Source: Kitasatospora paranensis
Lineage (GTDB): Bacteria; Actinomycetota; Actinomycetes; Streptomycetales; Streptomycetaceae
DNA: 64,000 bases
Assembly: GCF_039544005.1 (NCBI RefSeq)
Contig: NZ_BAABKV010000001.1
Coordinates: 3,472,001-3,536,000 of the forward strand
Direction of reading: 5' to 3'
Shown here in pieces: positions 28,461 through 38,725 of this stretch. Position 1 is the stretch's first letter. Every line of letters begins with the position of its first letter. Below the pieces are notes generated by a model, which did not search any database, was not told the DNA's origin, and saw only the letters and a list, made by a program, of their open reading frames with translations. Both the position numbers and the translations under genes were made by a program.

Positions 28461-29646
28461 GCGAGGTCCTCCAGTACGTCGGCGAGTGCGGCGACGCCCG
28501 CGAGGCAGTCCGCCTCCTCGGCGAACTCGGCCGGGGAGTGCGACACACCGGTGGGGTTCCGTACGAACAGCATGGCGGTCGGGATCCGGGACGCCAGGAT
28601 TCCGGCGTCGTGTCCCGCACCGGTGGGCAGCACCGGGACGCCGCCCAGCGTCTTCGCGAGCCGGTCGCGCAGCGGACCGTCGAAGTCCACCACCGGGGTG
28701 TACGACTCCCGGGTCAGCTCGACCCGGACGCCGTCACGGTCGCCGCGCTCGGCGGCGGCCTGCCGGATCTCCTCCACCACCTGCTCCAGGGTGGCCTCGT
28801 CGGCGGCGCGGGAGTCCAGCCAGCCGCGGACGAGGGAGGCGATGGCGTTGGTGCCGTTCGGCTCGACCGCCACCTTGCCGAAGGTGGCCAGGGCGCCGGC
28901 CAGTCGCGCCTTCTTGCGGGCGGACAGGACGGTGGTGGCGTAGGTGAGCATCGGGTCCCGGCGGTCCTCGATCCGGGTGGTGCCGGCGTGGTTGGCCTCG
29001 CCGTGGAAGTCGAACCGCCAGCGGCCGTGCGGCCAGATCGCGCTGGCCACACCGACGGGGTGCTCCTCGGCCAGCGCCCGGCCCTGCTCGACGTGCAGCT
29101 CGACGAAGGCGCCGATCCGGGCCAGCCGGTCGTCGTCGGGGCCGATCGCGGCCGGGTCGTGGCCGGCCTTCTCCATCGCGTCGGGCAGCCGCACGCCGTC
29201 GGCGTCGCGCAGCTCGTACGCCTGCTCCTGCGACAGCACGCCAGAGCTCAGCCGGGAGCCGATGCAGGCGACGCCGAACCGGGCGCCCTCCTCGTCGCCG
29301 AAGTTGACGATCGCCAGCGGCCGGGCGAACTGCGCGCCGCGGGCGCGCAGTTCGTCCAGTGCCGCGAAGGAGGAGACCACGCCGAGCGGGCCGTCGTAGG
29401 CGCCGCCGTCCGGGACGGAGTCCAGGTGGGAGCCGGTGACGACCGCGCCGCCGGCCTGCGGGTCGCCGAGCCAGGCCCACTGGTTGCCGTTGCGGTCCAG
29501 CTCGTAGGCCAGGCCGCGGGAGCGGGCCTGCTCCTCGAACCAGGCCCGGCACTCGGCGTCGGCGGAGTTCCAGGCGAAGCGGCGGTAGCCGCCCGAGGAG
29601 GCGGAGCGGCCCACGGGGAGCAGCTCCGCCCACATCTGCTCGAAGC

Positions 29647-29650
<4 letters not shown>
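28448..29650 (-). CDS. M20 family amidohydrolase (allantoate amidohydrolase-like), candidate N-formylglutamate deformylase
   Basis: 400 residues, start ATG 29650. M20 zinc-peptidase motifs are complete: [37 protein letters not shown] with the Glu-Glu pair, [39 protein letters not shown] and [11 protein letters not shown]. The family (allantoate amidohydrolase, N-carbamoyl-amino acid hydrolase) cleaves small N-acyl or N-carbamoyl groups from amino acids. The gene is coupled to hutU (ATGA overlap) and overlaps hutF by 13 bases, in the operon position where a deformylase is required. No HutG-type gene is visible. Assignment to N-formylglutamate hydrolysis is inference from context. Confidence 0.85.
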
Positions 29651-31314
<1,664 letters not shown>

Positions 31315-31332
31315 GCTCCGGCCTCCTTGCGG

Positions 31333-31373
31333 ATGAATTCATTCAGGCTTACCGAGACTGAATATATCCAGTC
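31333..31373 (-). promoter_or_regulatory. AT-rich hutU promoter/operator region
   Basis: Upstream of hutU lie the perfect palindrome ATGAATTCAT (31333-31342), the pair ATTCAG/CTGAAT and a near-palindrome GACTGAATATATCCAGTC (31356-31373). The stretch is far more AT-rich than its surroundings and probably contains the hut promoter and operator. The RpiR-type regulator encoded 3 kb away is the obvious candidate to bind it. Confidence 0.5.
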
Positions 31374-31414
31374 ATCCCGCGGGAAGCCAGACCTCTTCAC
31401 CATCGGAACAGGAA

Positions 31415-31448
31415 CGGCCCCGCCCCGCGCGGTGGCGGAACGGGGCCG
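31415..31448 (-). terminator. Hairpin terminator after flavin oxidoreductase pair
   Basis: CGGCCCCG (31415-31422) pairs with CGGGGCCG (31441-31448), with a further GC-rich pair inside the loop. It lies just past the stop codon of the minus-strand FMN reductase gene at 31485. Confidence 0.5.
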
Positions 31449-31484
31449 GACGGGCCCGGGCGGCGCGTCGGGACCGTCTCCGAC

Positions 31485-32111
31485 TCAGCCGACCCGCAAC
31501 GCGGCGAGCTGGTCGGCGAAGGGGACCACCTCGGCTTCCGTGCGCTGCCGGGGCGGCCGGGCGGTGAGCAGGCCGGCGAGTTCGTCGGCGGCGCGGGCGA
31601 TCCGGGGGCCGAGGCCCTCGGTGGCCGCGTCGCCGCCCGGCCCCCAGTCCTCGGAGGCCGCGAAAACCGCGGTCGGCACCACGACCGCCCGCAGGTGCGC
31701 GAAGAGCGGGCGCATGGCGTGCTCCAGCGCGAGCGAGTGCCGGGCGGTGCCACCGGTGGCGGCGACCAGGACGGGCGTGCCGCTGAGCGCGTCCCGGTCC
31801 AGCACGTCGAAGAAGGACTTGAACAGGCCGCTGTAGGAGGCGCTGAAGATCGGCGTCACGGCGATCACCGCGTCGGCGGCGGCGACCGCGTCGGTCGCGG
31901 CCCGCAGCCCCGGCCCGGCGAACCCGGTCACGAAGTTGTTGGCGATCTCGGTGGCGAGGTCGCGCAGTTCGACGGTCTCGACCTCGACCGGCCGACCGCC
32001 GCCGGCCAGTTCGGCGCGGACCTGCTCGGTGAGGCGGTCCGCGAGCAGCCGGGTGGCGGACGGCTCGCCGAGCCCCGCGGACACGGCGACGATCCTGATC
32101 GGGGCGGTCAT
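31485..32111 (-). CDS. NADPH-dependent FMN reductase (CE1759-like)
   Basis: 208 residues, start ATG 32111. The flavodoxin-like FMN reductase fold is seen in IRIVAVSAGLGEPSATRLLADRL, AVIAVTPIFSASYSGLFKSFFD and LVAATGGTARHSLALEHAMRPLF. The gene overlaps the upstream LLM-class oxidoreductase gene as ATGA, so the two are coupled. Such pairs act together: this protein makes FMNH2, the LLM protein uses it with oxygen on an unknown substrate. It is a distant paralogue of the FMN reductase at 10040-10594. Confidence 0.88.
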   Translation of the reverse strand: MTAPIRIVAVSAGLGEPSATRLLADRLTEQVRAELAGGGRPVEVETVELRDLATEIANNFVTGFAGPGLRAATDAVAAADAVIAVTPIFSASYSGLFKSFFDVLDRDALSGTPVLVAATGGTARHSLALEHAMRPLFAHLRAVVVPTAVFAASEDWGPGGDAATEGLGPRIARAADELAGLLTARPPRQRTEAEVVPFADQLAALRVG

Positions 32112-33213
32112 CGGGCCTCCTGGAGTGTGGTGGCGTCGCGGCGGGCGAGCAGCGAGGCGTGGGTGGGGGCGTCGGGGACACCGGCGGGCCGGTTGCGGGC
32201 GAACTCCTTGCGCAGCACCGGGACGACCTCCTCGCCGAGCAGGTCGAGCTGTTCGAGGACGGTCTTGAGCGGCAGGCCCGCGTGGTCGACGAGGAAGAGC
32301 TGGCGCTGGTAGTCGCCGAAGGACTCGCGGAAGGTCAGGGTCTTGTCGATCACTTCCTGCGGGCTGCCGACCGTCAGCGGGGTCTGCTCGGTGAACTCCT
32401 CCAGCGACGGCCCGTGGCCGTACACCGGGGCGTTGTCGAAGTAGGGACGGAACTCACGGACGGCGTCCTGCGAGTTGCGCCGCAGGAAGACCTGGCCGCC
32501 GAGGCCGACGAGCGCCTGCTCCGGGGTGCCGTGGCCGTAGTGGGCGTAGCGGGTGCGGTAGAGGTCGACGAGCTTCTGGAAGTGCTCCTTGGGCCAGAAG
32601 ATGTTGTTGGCGAAGAATCCGTCGCCGTAGTAGGCGGCCTGCTCGGCGATCTCGGGGCTGCGGATCGAGCCGTGCCAGACGAACGGCGGGACGCCGTCCA
32701 GCGGGCGGGGGTGGCGGTGAAGCCCTGGAGCGGGGTGCGGAAGCGCCCCTTCCAGTCGACCACGTCCTCGCGCCACAGCTGGTGGAGCAGGGCGTAGTTC
32801 TCGATGGCGAGCGGGATGCCCTGGCGGATGTCCTGGCCGAACCAGGGGTAGACCGGGCCGGTGTTGCCGCGGCCGAGCATGAGGTCGACGCGGCCGTCGG
32901 CGAGGTGCTGGAGGGTGGCGTAGTCCTCGGCGATCTTCACCGGGTCGTTGGTGGTGATCAGCGTGGTGGAGGTGGAGAGGATCAGCCGTTCGGTGCGGGC
33001 CGCGATGTGGCCGAGCAGCGTGGTCGGGGAGGACGGCGTGAACGGCGGGTTGTGGTGCTCGCCGGTCGCGAAGACGTCGAGGCCCACCTCCTCGGCCTTG
33101 AGCGCGATCGCCACCGTCGCCTTGATCCGCTCGTGCTCCGTCGGCGTCCGACCGGTGGTCGGGTCGGCCGTGACGTCGCCGACGGTGAAGATCCCGAACT
33201 GCATTGCGCTCAC
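32108..33213 (-). CDS. LLM class flavin-dependent monooxygenase (CE1758-like; frameshifted near 32712)
   Basis: About 368 residues when repaired, start ATG 33213 (MSAMQFGIFTVGDVT) or 33204. This is the bacterial luciferase-like TIM barrel: VFATGEHHNPPFTPSSPTTL, STSTTLITTNDPVKIAEDYATL, GRVDLMLGRGNTGPVYPWFG, WHGSIRSPEIAEQAAYYGDGFF and QLFLVDHAGLPLKTVLEQLDLLG. The frame breaks near 32712 in a CCCCC run, and adding one C restores TATPRPLDGVPPFVW. It is coupled to the FMN reductase downstream, which would supply reduced flavin. The substrate is unknown. The break looks technical. Confidence 0.88.
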
Positions 33214-33268
33214 TCCCCATGTCGTTCACGTTTCAACTACATCGCCATGAACCACCCCTTCGCACGCG

Positions 33269-33571
33269 CTATTCCCCGGGTCGGCCGGGCGGACGGGCGC
33301 CCTCCCGGAGCGCCGCCAGCCGCGTCCGGTACTCGTCGACCTCGATCTCCCCGCGGGCCAGCCGCTCCGCGAGCAGTTGCTCGGCCCCGGACGGCGGCGC
33401 ACTCCCCCAGTGCGGGGCCGGTGGCCCGCCGCCCCGCCCGCCGCCCCGCGCCAGCACCCGCCACAACAGCACCAGCAGACCCACGAGCAGCAGCGCGAAC
33501 AGCAGCATCGTGATCCCCGGCAGTACCCATCCCCAGCCGCCGCCGTGGCCGCCGTGCCAGTGGTACCGCAT
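33269..33571 (-). CDS. Small membrane protein with SHOCT domain
   Basis: About 100 residues, start ATG 33571 (MRYHWHGGHGG) with GGTGAG upstream. An in-frame GTG at 33580 is less well served. The His/Gly-rich N-terminus is followed by one membrane span (VLPGITMLLFALLLVGLLVLLW), a Gly/Arg-rich linker and a C-terminal SHOCT motif (LAERLARGEIEVDEYRTRLAAL). SHOCT segments are oligomerisation elements at the ends of many small proteins. Function unknown. It is probably a separate unit between the flavin gene pair and a zinc-ribbon protein. Confidence 0.8.
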   Translation of the reverse strand: MRYHWHGGHGGGWGWVLPGITMLLFALLLVGLLVLLWRVLARGGGRGGGPPAPHWGSAPPSGAEQLLAERLARGEIEVDEYRTRLAALREGARPPGRPGE

Positions 33572-33647
33572 AGCGCTCACCTGCCCGGGGGCCCGAACGG
33601 GCGCCGGTCCCCCTGCCTCCAGTGTGCGCCGAACGGGCGACGGCGGC

Positions 33648-34019
33648 TCAGGCGGCCGCGTCGCCGTCCCAGTCGATGCCGATGCCGGCCAGCCAGGCGC
33701 GGTCGTCCGCGTCCGGCCCTGCCGCGTCCGCGGCGGCCTCGCGGGCCGACGGCTCCCGGACGGGCCGCGACGGCGGACGCGGGATCTCCTGGATCGGCCC
33801 CAGGCCGTACCGCTCGGCCGCGCCCTCGGCCGCGCCCTCGGCCCCGTCCGCCTCGGTCACCCCGATGTGCACGGCGCTCTCGTCCCCGGCGTCGATGACC
33901 CGCAGCTGCGGATCGGGCGGGCAGCGCAGGGCGATCCTGCGCCCGCAGGCGGGGCACGACCACTCGTCGGCGCCGTCGGCCAGTCTCGCGGTTCTCACCA
34001 TCTGATGGATGACGCGCAT
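33648..34019 (-). CDS. Hypothetical protein with zinc-ribbon-like CPxCG motif
   Basis: About 123 residues from ATG 34019 (MRVIHQMVRTARLADGADEW). WSCPACGRRIALRCPPDP looks like half of a zinc ribbon, followed by RVIDAGDESAVHIG. The second half is acidic and Ala/Pro-rich, ending WLAGIGIDWDGDAAA. I do not recognise a named family. It lies between the SHOCT protein and the RpiR regulator on the same strand. Coding is supported by the codon pattern and the conserved-looking N-terminal half, but not by any known function. Confidence 0.6.
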   Translation of the reverse strand: MRVIHQMVRTARLADGADEWSCPACGRRIALRCPPDPQLRVIDAGDESAVHIGVTEADGAEGAAEGAAERYGLGPIQEIPRPPSRPVREPSAREAAADAAGPDADDRAWLAGIGIDWDGDAAA

Positions 34020-34106
34020 CTCGGGCACCCCCGTCCGGCCCGGCACCGGGCCCTGAGAGAGGGATGCCCGCTGAAGGGCCGTCGGCAACACGGCCGCCGC
34101 CGGCTC

Positions 34107-34976
34107 CTACTCCAGGAACAGCCCGCGGGCCGCCGCCGACTGCTCATTGGCCTCCAGCTTGGCCTCGGCGCCCGGGAGTTCGTCGCACATGGTCTGGAGC
34201 AGCACCCGGCCCAGCATCATCGGCGCGCAGGCGGTGTCGAAGACCAGCCCGGTGCCGACCGCGGCCGGCAGCATCAGGTCGGACAGTTTGGCGACCGGCG
34301 CGAACGCGCTGTCGGCGACGGTGACCACCGTCAGACCGCACTCCCGGGCCGTCAGCAGCGCGTCCATCAGCTCCCGCGGGTAGCGCGGCAGCGCGAAGCA
34401 CATCAGCGCCGTGGCACCGGCGGCCGCGGCCTGCTCGATCCGGTCGGCGAGCATCGAGCCGCCCTCGTCGAGCAGCCGGACGTCCGGGTGCACCTTGGCC
34501 GCGAAGTACGCGAAGCCGTGCGCCTGCGCGGACGCCGCCCGCAGGCCGAGCACCGGCAGCGTCCGGGAGGCGGCGAGCAGCCGGGCGGCCCGGACGATCG
34601 GCTCGGGGTCGGCCAGCAGCTCGGCGAGGTGCCGCAGGTGCTCGATCTCGGCGAGGACGGCCTGCTGGTGCTCGTTGCGGACGGCGTCGGCGGGGCTCTC
34701 CACCGCGGGCGGCTCGCCGCCGCCCAGCTCGCGCAGCTGCCGGCGCAGCGCCGGGTAGCCGTCGTAGCCGAGGGCGACCGCGAAGCGGGTCACGGACGGC
34801 TGGCTGACCCCGGCGAGCTCGGCCACCTCGACACTGGACAGGAAGGGCGCCTGGGTGGCGTGCCGGACGAGCGCGTGGGCGATCCGCCGCTGCGTCGGGG
34901 TGAGCCGGTGGCCCTCGAAGAGCTGGAGCAGACGCGCGGAGGGGCCGACGGTGCCGGTCTCGTCCAGGGCTGTCAT
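34107..34976 (-). CDS. RpiR/MurR family transcriptional regulator, candidate hut regulator
   Basis: 289 residues, start ATG 34976. The N-terminal HTH_6 domain reads LTPTQRRIAHALVRHA...LSSVEVAELAGVSQPSVTRFAVALGY. The C-terminal SIS domain (VLGLRAASAQAHGFAYFAAK, GATALMCFALPRYPRELMD, VVTVADSAFAPVAKLSDLML) would bind a ligand. RpiR proteins usually sense phosphosugars, but here the gene sits between hutU (31.3 kb) and hutH (37.2 kb), both with AT-rich palindromes at their promoters. A role in histidine utilisation is a reasonable inference. Direct proof is absent. Confidence 0.85.
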   Translation of the reverse strand: MTALDETGTVGPSARLLQLFEGHRLTPTQRRIAHALVRHATQAPFLSSVEVAELAGVSQPSVTRFAVALGYDGYPALRRQLRELGGGEPPAVESPADAVRNEHQQAVLAEIEHLRHLAELLADPEPIVRAARLLAASRTLPVLGLRAASAQAHGFAYFAAKVHPDVRLLDEGGSMLADRIEQAAAAGATALMCFALPRYPRELMDALLTARECGLTVVTVADSAFAPVAKLSDLMLPAAVGTGLVFDTACAPMMLGRVLLQTMCDELPGAEAKLEANEQSAAARGLFLE

Positions 34977-35252
34977 CGGCGGTACCTCCGAGCTCGGGTG
35001 CGGCGCCCACCGCTGGCGGCGGAGGCTGGGACGACTGTGGCGCAGTCTTGGCAGGTGGGCAACGGCGTTTCGCCCTGCGGGACGCGCCGACGGCCGCCCC
35101 CGCGATCACCGCACCGGTCGTGGCCGAACGGACCGGCGCCCGCCGAGGCCCGATCCGAGGGCCGGCCCTCGGGGTGACCCTGAGGTCTCCCTGAACCTTC
35201 CCGGAAATCGCGTCGCAACGGTGGACCGCCACCGCACCGGGCGAGGACGCTG
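34977..35252. other. Divergent intergenic region, no gene seen
   Basis: 276 bases between the divergent RpiR regulator gene and the 126-residue membrane protein gene. CCTCGGGGTGACCCTGAGG near 35167-35185 is an imperfect inverted repeat of about 9 bp arms. No clear promoter boxes could be fixed. Confidence 0.4.
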
Positions 35253-35633
35253 ATGGCCATGGACCTTCGCAAGGACGACCTGGCCCGCGACCTCGACGCC
35301 GCCCTGCAGACCCGCAAGGAGCTCGGCAAGGAGTACGAGAACGAGGTCGTCGACTCCTTCCTCGCCCGGATCGACTCCCGGCTCGACGCCCGGGTCGAAC
35401 AGCGCGTCGCCGAACGGCTGGGCGAGGCCGGGGCCGAACGGCCGCGCGGCAACCCGCACACCAAGATCCAGGTGCTGTCGCTGGTGATGGGCATCCCGCT
35501 GTCCGGCGTCGCGGCGGGCACCGCCGGACTGGCCGGGCTGGTGGTCTGCTGGGCCGGGATCGTCGGCATCAACCTCTCCTCCGCGCTGGCCGGCCGCGGC
35601 CGGGGACAGCAGCGGCGGGACGGGTGGGGCTGA
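35253..35633 (+). CDS. Small conserved-looking integral membrane protein
   Basis: 126 residues, start ATG 35253 (MAMDLRKDDLARDLDAALQT) or ATG 35259. The first 65 residues are charged and helical, likely coiled coil (ELGKEYENEVVDSFLARIDSRLDARVEQRVAERLGEAG). Two hydrophobic segments follow (IQVLSLVMGIPLSGVAAG and LAGLVVCWAGIVGINL) and then a basic tail. It resembles short cytoplasm-anchored streptomycete membrane proteins of unknown function. It is convergent with hutH, and its stop codon lies in the loop of a strong terminator hairpin. Confidence 0.75.
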   Translation: MAMDLRKDDLARDLDAALQTRKELGKEYENEVVDSFLARIDSRLDARVEQRVAERLGEAGAERPRGNPHTKIQVLSLVMGIPLSGVAAGTAGLAGLVVCWAGIVGINLSSALAGRGRGQQRRDGWG

Positions 35634-35649
35634 CCCCACCCGTCCCGCC
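35614..35649. terminator. Bidirectional terminator with a stop codon in its loop
   Basis: GGCGGGACGGGTGGGG (35614-35629) is perfectly complementary to CCCCACCCGTCCCGCC (35634-35649). The four-base loop is CTGA, whose TGA (35631-35633) is the stop codon of the membrane protein gene. It lies six bases from the hutH stop, so it serves both genes. Confidence 0.88.
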
Positions 35650-35654
35650 CCGGG

Positions 35655-37235
35655 TCAGCCCAGCGGGCCGGTGACCCGCTCGACCGCGTGCAGCAGGTCG
35701 CCGGAGGCGACCAGGGCGGCCGCGGCCTCCAGGTCGGGCGACAGGAAGCGGTCCCGGCCGGGACCGCCGACGCCGGCCTCGCGGGCGGCGGCGATCGCGG
35801 CCGCGGTGGCGGGCGCGAGCGGGCCGCTGCCGCCCTCCGCGCGGATCTCCAGCGCCCGGGAGGCGGCGACGAGTTCGACCGCCAGCACCCGGGTCAGGTT
35901 GGTCACCGACTGGCGCAGCTTGCGGGCCGCCGACCAGCCCATCGACACGTGGTCCTCCTGCATGGCGGAGGACGGGATCGAGTCGACCGAGGCCGGCACG
36001 GCGAGCCGCTTGTTCTCGCTGACCAGCGCCGCCTGGGTGTACTGGGCGATCATCAGGCCGGAGTCGACGCCCGGGTCGTCGGCGAGGAACGCCGGCAGGC
36101 CGTGCGAGCGGGCCTTGTCGAGCAGCCGGTCGGTGCGCCGCTCGGAGATCGAGCCGAGGTCGGCGGCGGCGATGGCGAGGAAGTCCAGCACGTAGGCGAC
36201 AGGGGCGCCGTGGAAGTTGCCGTTGGACTCGACCCGGCCGTCGGGCAGCACCACCGGGTTGTCGACGGAGGCGGCGAGCTCGCGCTCGGCGACGGTGCGG
36301 GCGTGCGCGACGGTGTCGCGGCCGGCGCCGGCGACCTGCGGGGCGCACCGGATCGAGTACGCGTCCTGGACGCGCGGCGCGTCGTCCTGGTGGTGGCCGG
36401 TCAGACCGGAGCCGGCCAGCACCGCGAGCATGTTGGCGGCGCTGGCCGCCTGGCCCGGGTGCGGGCGGATCGGGGCGTGCAGCTCGGGCGCGAGCACCCG
36501 GTCGGTGCCGAGCAGCGCCTCCAGGCTCATCGCGGCGGTGATGTCGGCGGTGGTGAACAGCCGCTGGAGGTCGGCGATGGCCATGACCAGCATGCCGAGC
36601 ATGCCGTCGGTGCCGTTGATGAGGGCCAGGCCCTCCTTCTCCAGCAGCTCGACCGGCTCGATGCCGGCGGCGGCGAGCAGCTCGGCGGCGTCCTTCTCCA
36701 CGCCGTCGGGGCCGTACGCGGTGCCCTCGCCCATCAGGACGAGCGCGCAGTGCGACAGCGGGGCGAGGTCGCCCGAGCAGCCGAGCGAGCCGAACTCGCG
36801 GACGGCCGGGGTGATGCCGGCGTTGAGCAGGGCGGCCATGGTCTCGGCGACCAGCGGGCGGACACCCGTACGGCCGGAGGCCAGGGTCTTCATCCGCAGG
36901 AAGACGAGGGCGCGGACGACCTCGCGCTCGACCGTCGGACCCATGCCGGCGGCGTGCGAGCGCACCAGCGAGCGCTGGAGCTGGGCCCGCAGTTCCGGGC
37001 TGATGTGCCGGACGGCGAGGGCGCCGAAGCCGGTCGAGACGCCGTAGACCGGGCGCGGCTCGGCGGCCAGCGCGTCGATCCGGGCGCGGGCGCCGGCCAT
37101 CTCGGCGAGGGCGTCGGGGCCGATCTCGACCCGGGCGTTGCCCCGGGCGACGGCGAGGACGTCCTCGGCAGTGACATCGGCCTTGCCGACCTGGACGAGT
37201 GGCGCGTCGGGGGCCACAGCACCGTGCATATCCAT
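35655..37235 (-). CDS. hutH: Histidine ammonia-lyase
   Basis: About 526 residues, start ATG 37235 (MDMHGAVAPDAP) or ATG 37229. It has the full MIO-dependent ammonia-lyase fold: VYGVSTGFGALAVRHI, QRSLVRSHAAGMGP, the MIO site GSLGCSGDLAPLSH, LINGTDGMLGMLVMA, DDAPRVQDAYSIRCAPQV, NPVVLPDGRVESNGNFHG and SAMQEDHVSMGWSAARKL. The MIO prosthetic group forms from Cys-Ser-Gly, as in Streptomyces enzymes, rather than the usual Ala-Ser-Gly. It converts L-histidine to urocanate. It lies 4.3 kb from hutU on the same strand with its own promoter region and palindrome. Confidence 0.96.
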   Translation of the reverse strand: MDMHGAVAPDAPLVQVGKADVTAEDVLAVARGNARVEIGPDALAEMAGARARIDALAAEPRPVYGVSTGFGALAVRHISPELRAQLQRSLVRSHAAGMGPTVEREVVRALVFLRMKTLASGRTGVRPLVAETMAALLNAGITPAVREFGSLGCSGDLAPLSHCALVLMGEGTAYGPDGVEKDAAELLAAAGIEPVELLEKEGLALINGTDGMLGMLVMAIADLQRLFTTADITAAMSLEALLGTDRVLAPELHAPIRPHPGQAASAANMLAVLAGSGLTGHHQDDAPRVQDAYSIRCAPQVAGAGRDTVAHARTVAERELAASVDNPVVLPDGRVESNGNFHGAPVAYVLDFLAIAAADLGSISERRTDRLLDKARSHGLPAFLADDPGVDSGLMIAQYTQAALVSENKRLAVPASVDSIPSSAMQEDHVSMGWSAARKLRQSVTNLTRVLAVELVAASRALEIRAEGGSGPLAPATAAAIAAAREAGVGGPGRDRFLSPDLEAAAALVASGDLLHAVERVTGPLG

Positions 37236-37241
37236 ATGCAC
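37224..37241 (-). promoter_or_regulatory. Palindrome at the hutH start codon
   Basis: GTGCATATCCATATGCAC is an 18-base inverted repeat with a central CC, overlapping the proposed hutH start codon. Binding there would block translation initiation or transcription. It could also reflect chance in a His/Met-rich N-terminus. It shares ATATCCA with the hutU upstream element. Confidence 0.4.
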
Positions 37242-37372
37242 AATCGAATCAGGTGAATGGGAATCTGACAACCGCTGGCGGCGGACGGGTCGTGCGGGGC
37301 CGCGCCGGGGATTTCCCATCCGGCCGTGCGGTGCCGCAGGCTGGGCGCAGCGGGGTCGAGGACGGAGGGCTG

Positions 37373-38215
37373 ATGGCACGGGCGACGGTTCGGCGCAGGG
37401 TGGTACGGCTGCGCGGCGCGGAGCAGGGCGTCCGGCCGGACGCGCTGGCGGCCGAGGAGCCGCTGGAGATCCGGCTGGGCGGGGCGGCGCTGACCGTCAC
37501 CATGCGCACGCCGGGCGACGACTTCGACCTGGTGGCGGGCTTCCTCGTCGGTGAGGGCGTCGTCCACACGACCGGACAGCTCGCCGCGCTGCGCTACTGC
37601 GCCGGGACGGACGCGGAGGGCGCCAACACCTACAACGTGGTGGACGCCACCGTCCGCGGCCACGCCGCGCCGCTGTCCGCCCACCGCAACCTGCTCACCA
37701 CCAGCGCCTGCGGGCTCTGCGGCCGCGACACCGTGGAGGCCGTCCGCACCCACAGCAGGTGGCCGGTGGCCGAGGACCCGCTGCGGGTCTCCCCGGCGCT
37801 GCTGTACGCCCTGCCGGACCGGCTGCGGGCCGCCCAGCGGGCCTTCGACGCCACCGGCGGGCTGCACGCCGCCGCGCTCTTCACCGCGGACGGCGAACTG
37901 CTCTGCGTCCGGGAGGACGTGGGCCGGCACAACGCGGTGGACAAGGTGATCGGCTGGGCACTGCGCGAGGGCCGGCTGCCGCTGACCGGGCACGTCCTGC
38001 TGGTCAGCGGGCGGGCCTCGTTCGAACTGACCCAGAAGGCGGCCCTGGCGGGGATCCCGCTGCTGGCCGCGGTGTCGGCGCCGTCCTCGCTGGCGGTCGA
38101 ACTCGCCGAGGAGCTGGGCCTGACCCTGGTGGGCTTCCTGCGCGGCGAGAGCGCCAACGTCTACACAGGCGCGGAGCGGGTGACCGCGGGTCAGGTGCCG
38201 TCCGACCGGCCCTGA
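37373..38215 (+). CDS. fdhD: Formate dehydrogenase accessory sulfurtransferase
   Basis: 280 residues, start ATG 37373 with GGAGGGC upstream. FdhD features: EEPLEIRLGG, TMRTPGDDFDLVAGFLVGEGVV, the catalytic loop TTSACGLCGRD with both cysteines, HAAALFTADGELLCVREDVGRHNAVDKVIG and VSGRASFELTQKAALAGIP. It passes sulfur from a cysteine desulfurase to the bis-MGD molybdenum cofactor of formate dehydrogenases in the cytoplasm. No formate dehydrogenase gene is within the window. It is divergent from hutH. Confidence 0.95.
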   Translation: MARATVRRRVVRLRGAEQGVRPDALAAEEPLEIRLGGAALTVTMRTPGDDFDLVAGFLVGEGVVHTTGQLAALRYCAGTDAEGANTYNVVDATVRGHAAPLSAHRNLLTTSACGLCGRDTVEAVRTHSRWPVAEDPLRVSPALLYALPDRLRAAQRAFDATGGLHAAALFTADGELLCVREDVGRHNAVDKVIGWALREGRLPLTGHVLLVSGRASFELTQKAALAGIPLLAAVSAPSSLAVELAEELGLTLVGFLRGESANVYTGAERVTAGQVPSDRP

Positions 38216-38249
38216 CCCACCACCACCCGCTCCGGCGGGGATCGGCGGA

Positions 38250-38581
38250 TCAGTCGCGTGAACGCCGGCGCATCGACACCACGACGGCGACCAGCACGGC
38301 CAGCAGCACGATGATCACGAGCACGCCGATGAGCTTGCCGATCACGCCGCTCTTGGACTTCTTCTTGCTCTTGACCTTGGACTTCGACTTCGCCAGCTGC
38401 GTGGTGGTGGACGCGGCCCGGACGGTCGTCGCCTGCCCGGCGGAGGCCGGGGCCTGCTGCGGCGCCTGCCGGACGGCTGCCGGCGCACTCCGCGGTGCCG
38501 CGACCGCCTCTCCCCCGCGGCGGCGGCGCCGCCGACCGCCATCACCAGTGTGAGCAGTACTCCGGCCAGGCGTGTGCGCAT
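38250..38581 (-). CDS. Small secreted/membrane protein with basic Lys/Ser tract (frameshifted near 38515)
   Basis: About 110 residues when repaired, start ATG 38581 (MRTRLAGVLLTLVMAVGG). The N-terminus is a signal peptide or signal anchor. The frame breaks after AAAAG in a GGGG run near 38515, and one added G gives EAVAAPRSAP and an open frame to TGA 38250-38252. The repaired sequence is Ala/Gln/Pro-rich, then Lys/Ser-rich (LAKSKSKVKSKKKSKSG), then a membrane span (VIGKLIGVLVIIVLLAVLVAVVV) and a basic end MRRRSRD. The layout suggests a membrane-anchored surface peptide. Function unknown. Confidence 0.65.
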
Positions 38582-38725
38582 GGTCCCTCCCAGGTCCCCC
38601 GGTGCGATGCGGTCACACTGTCGCATGCCCCCGGCGGCCCCGGACAGTCCTCCGGAGGGCCCTGTGGCCCAGCTGTGACGTCCCCGCCACGCCCCGGGGA
38701 CCGGCCGGCCCGGCCTGCGGCGGCC

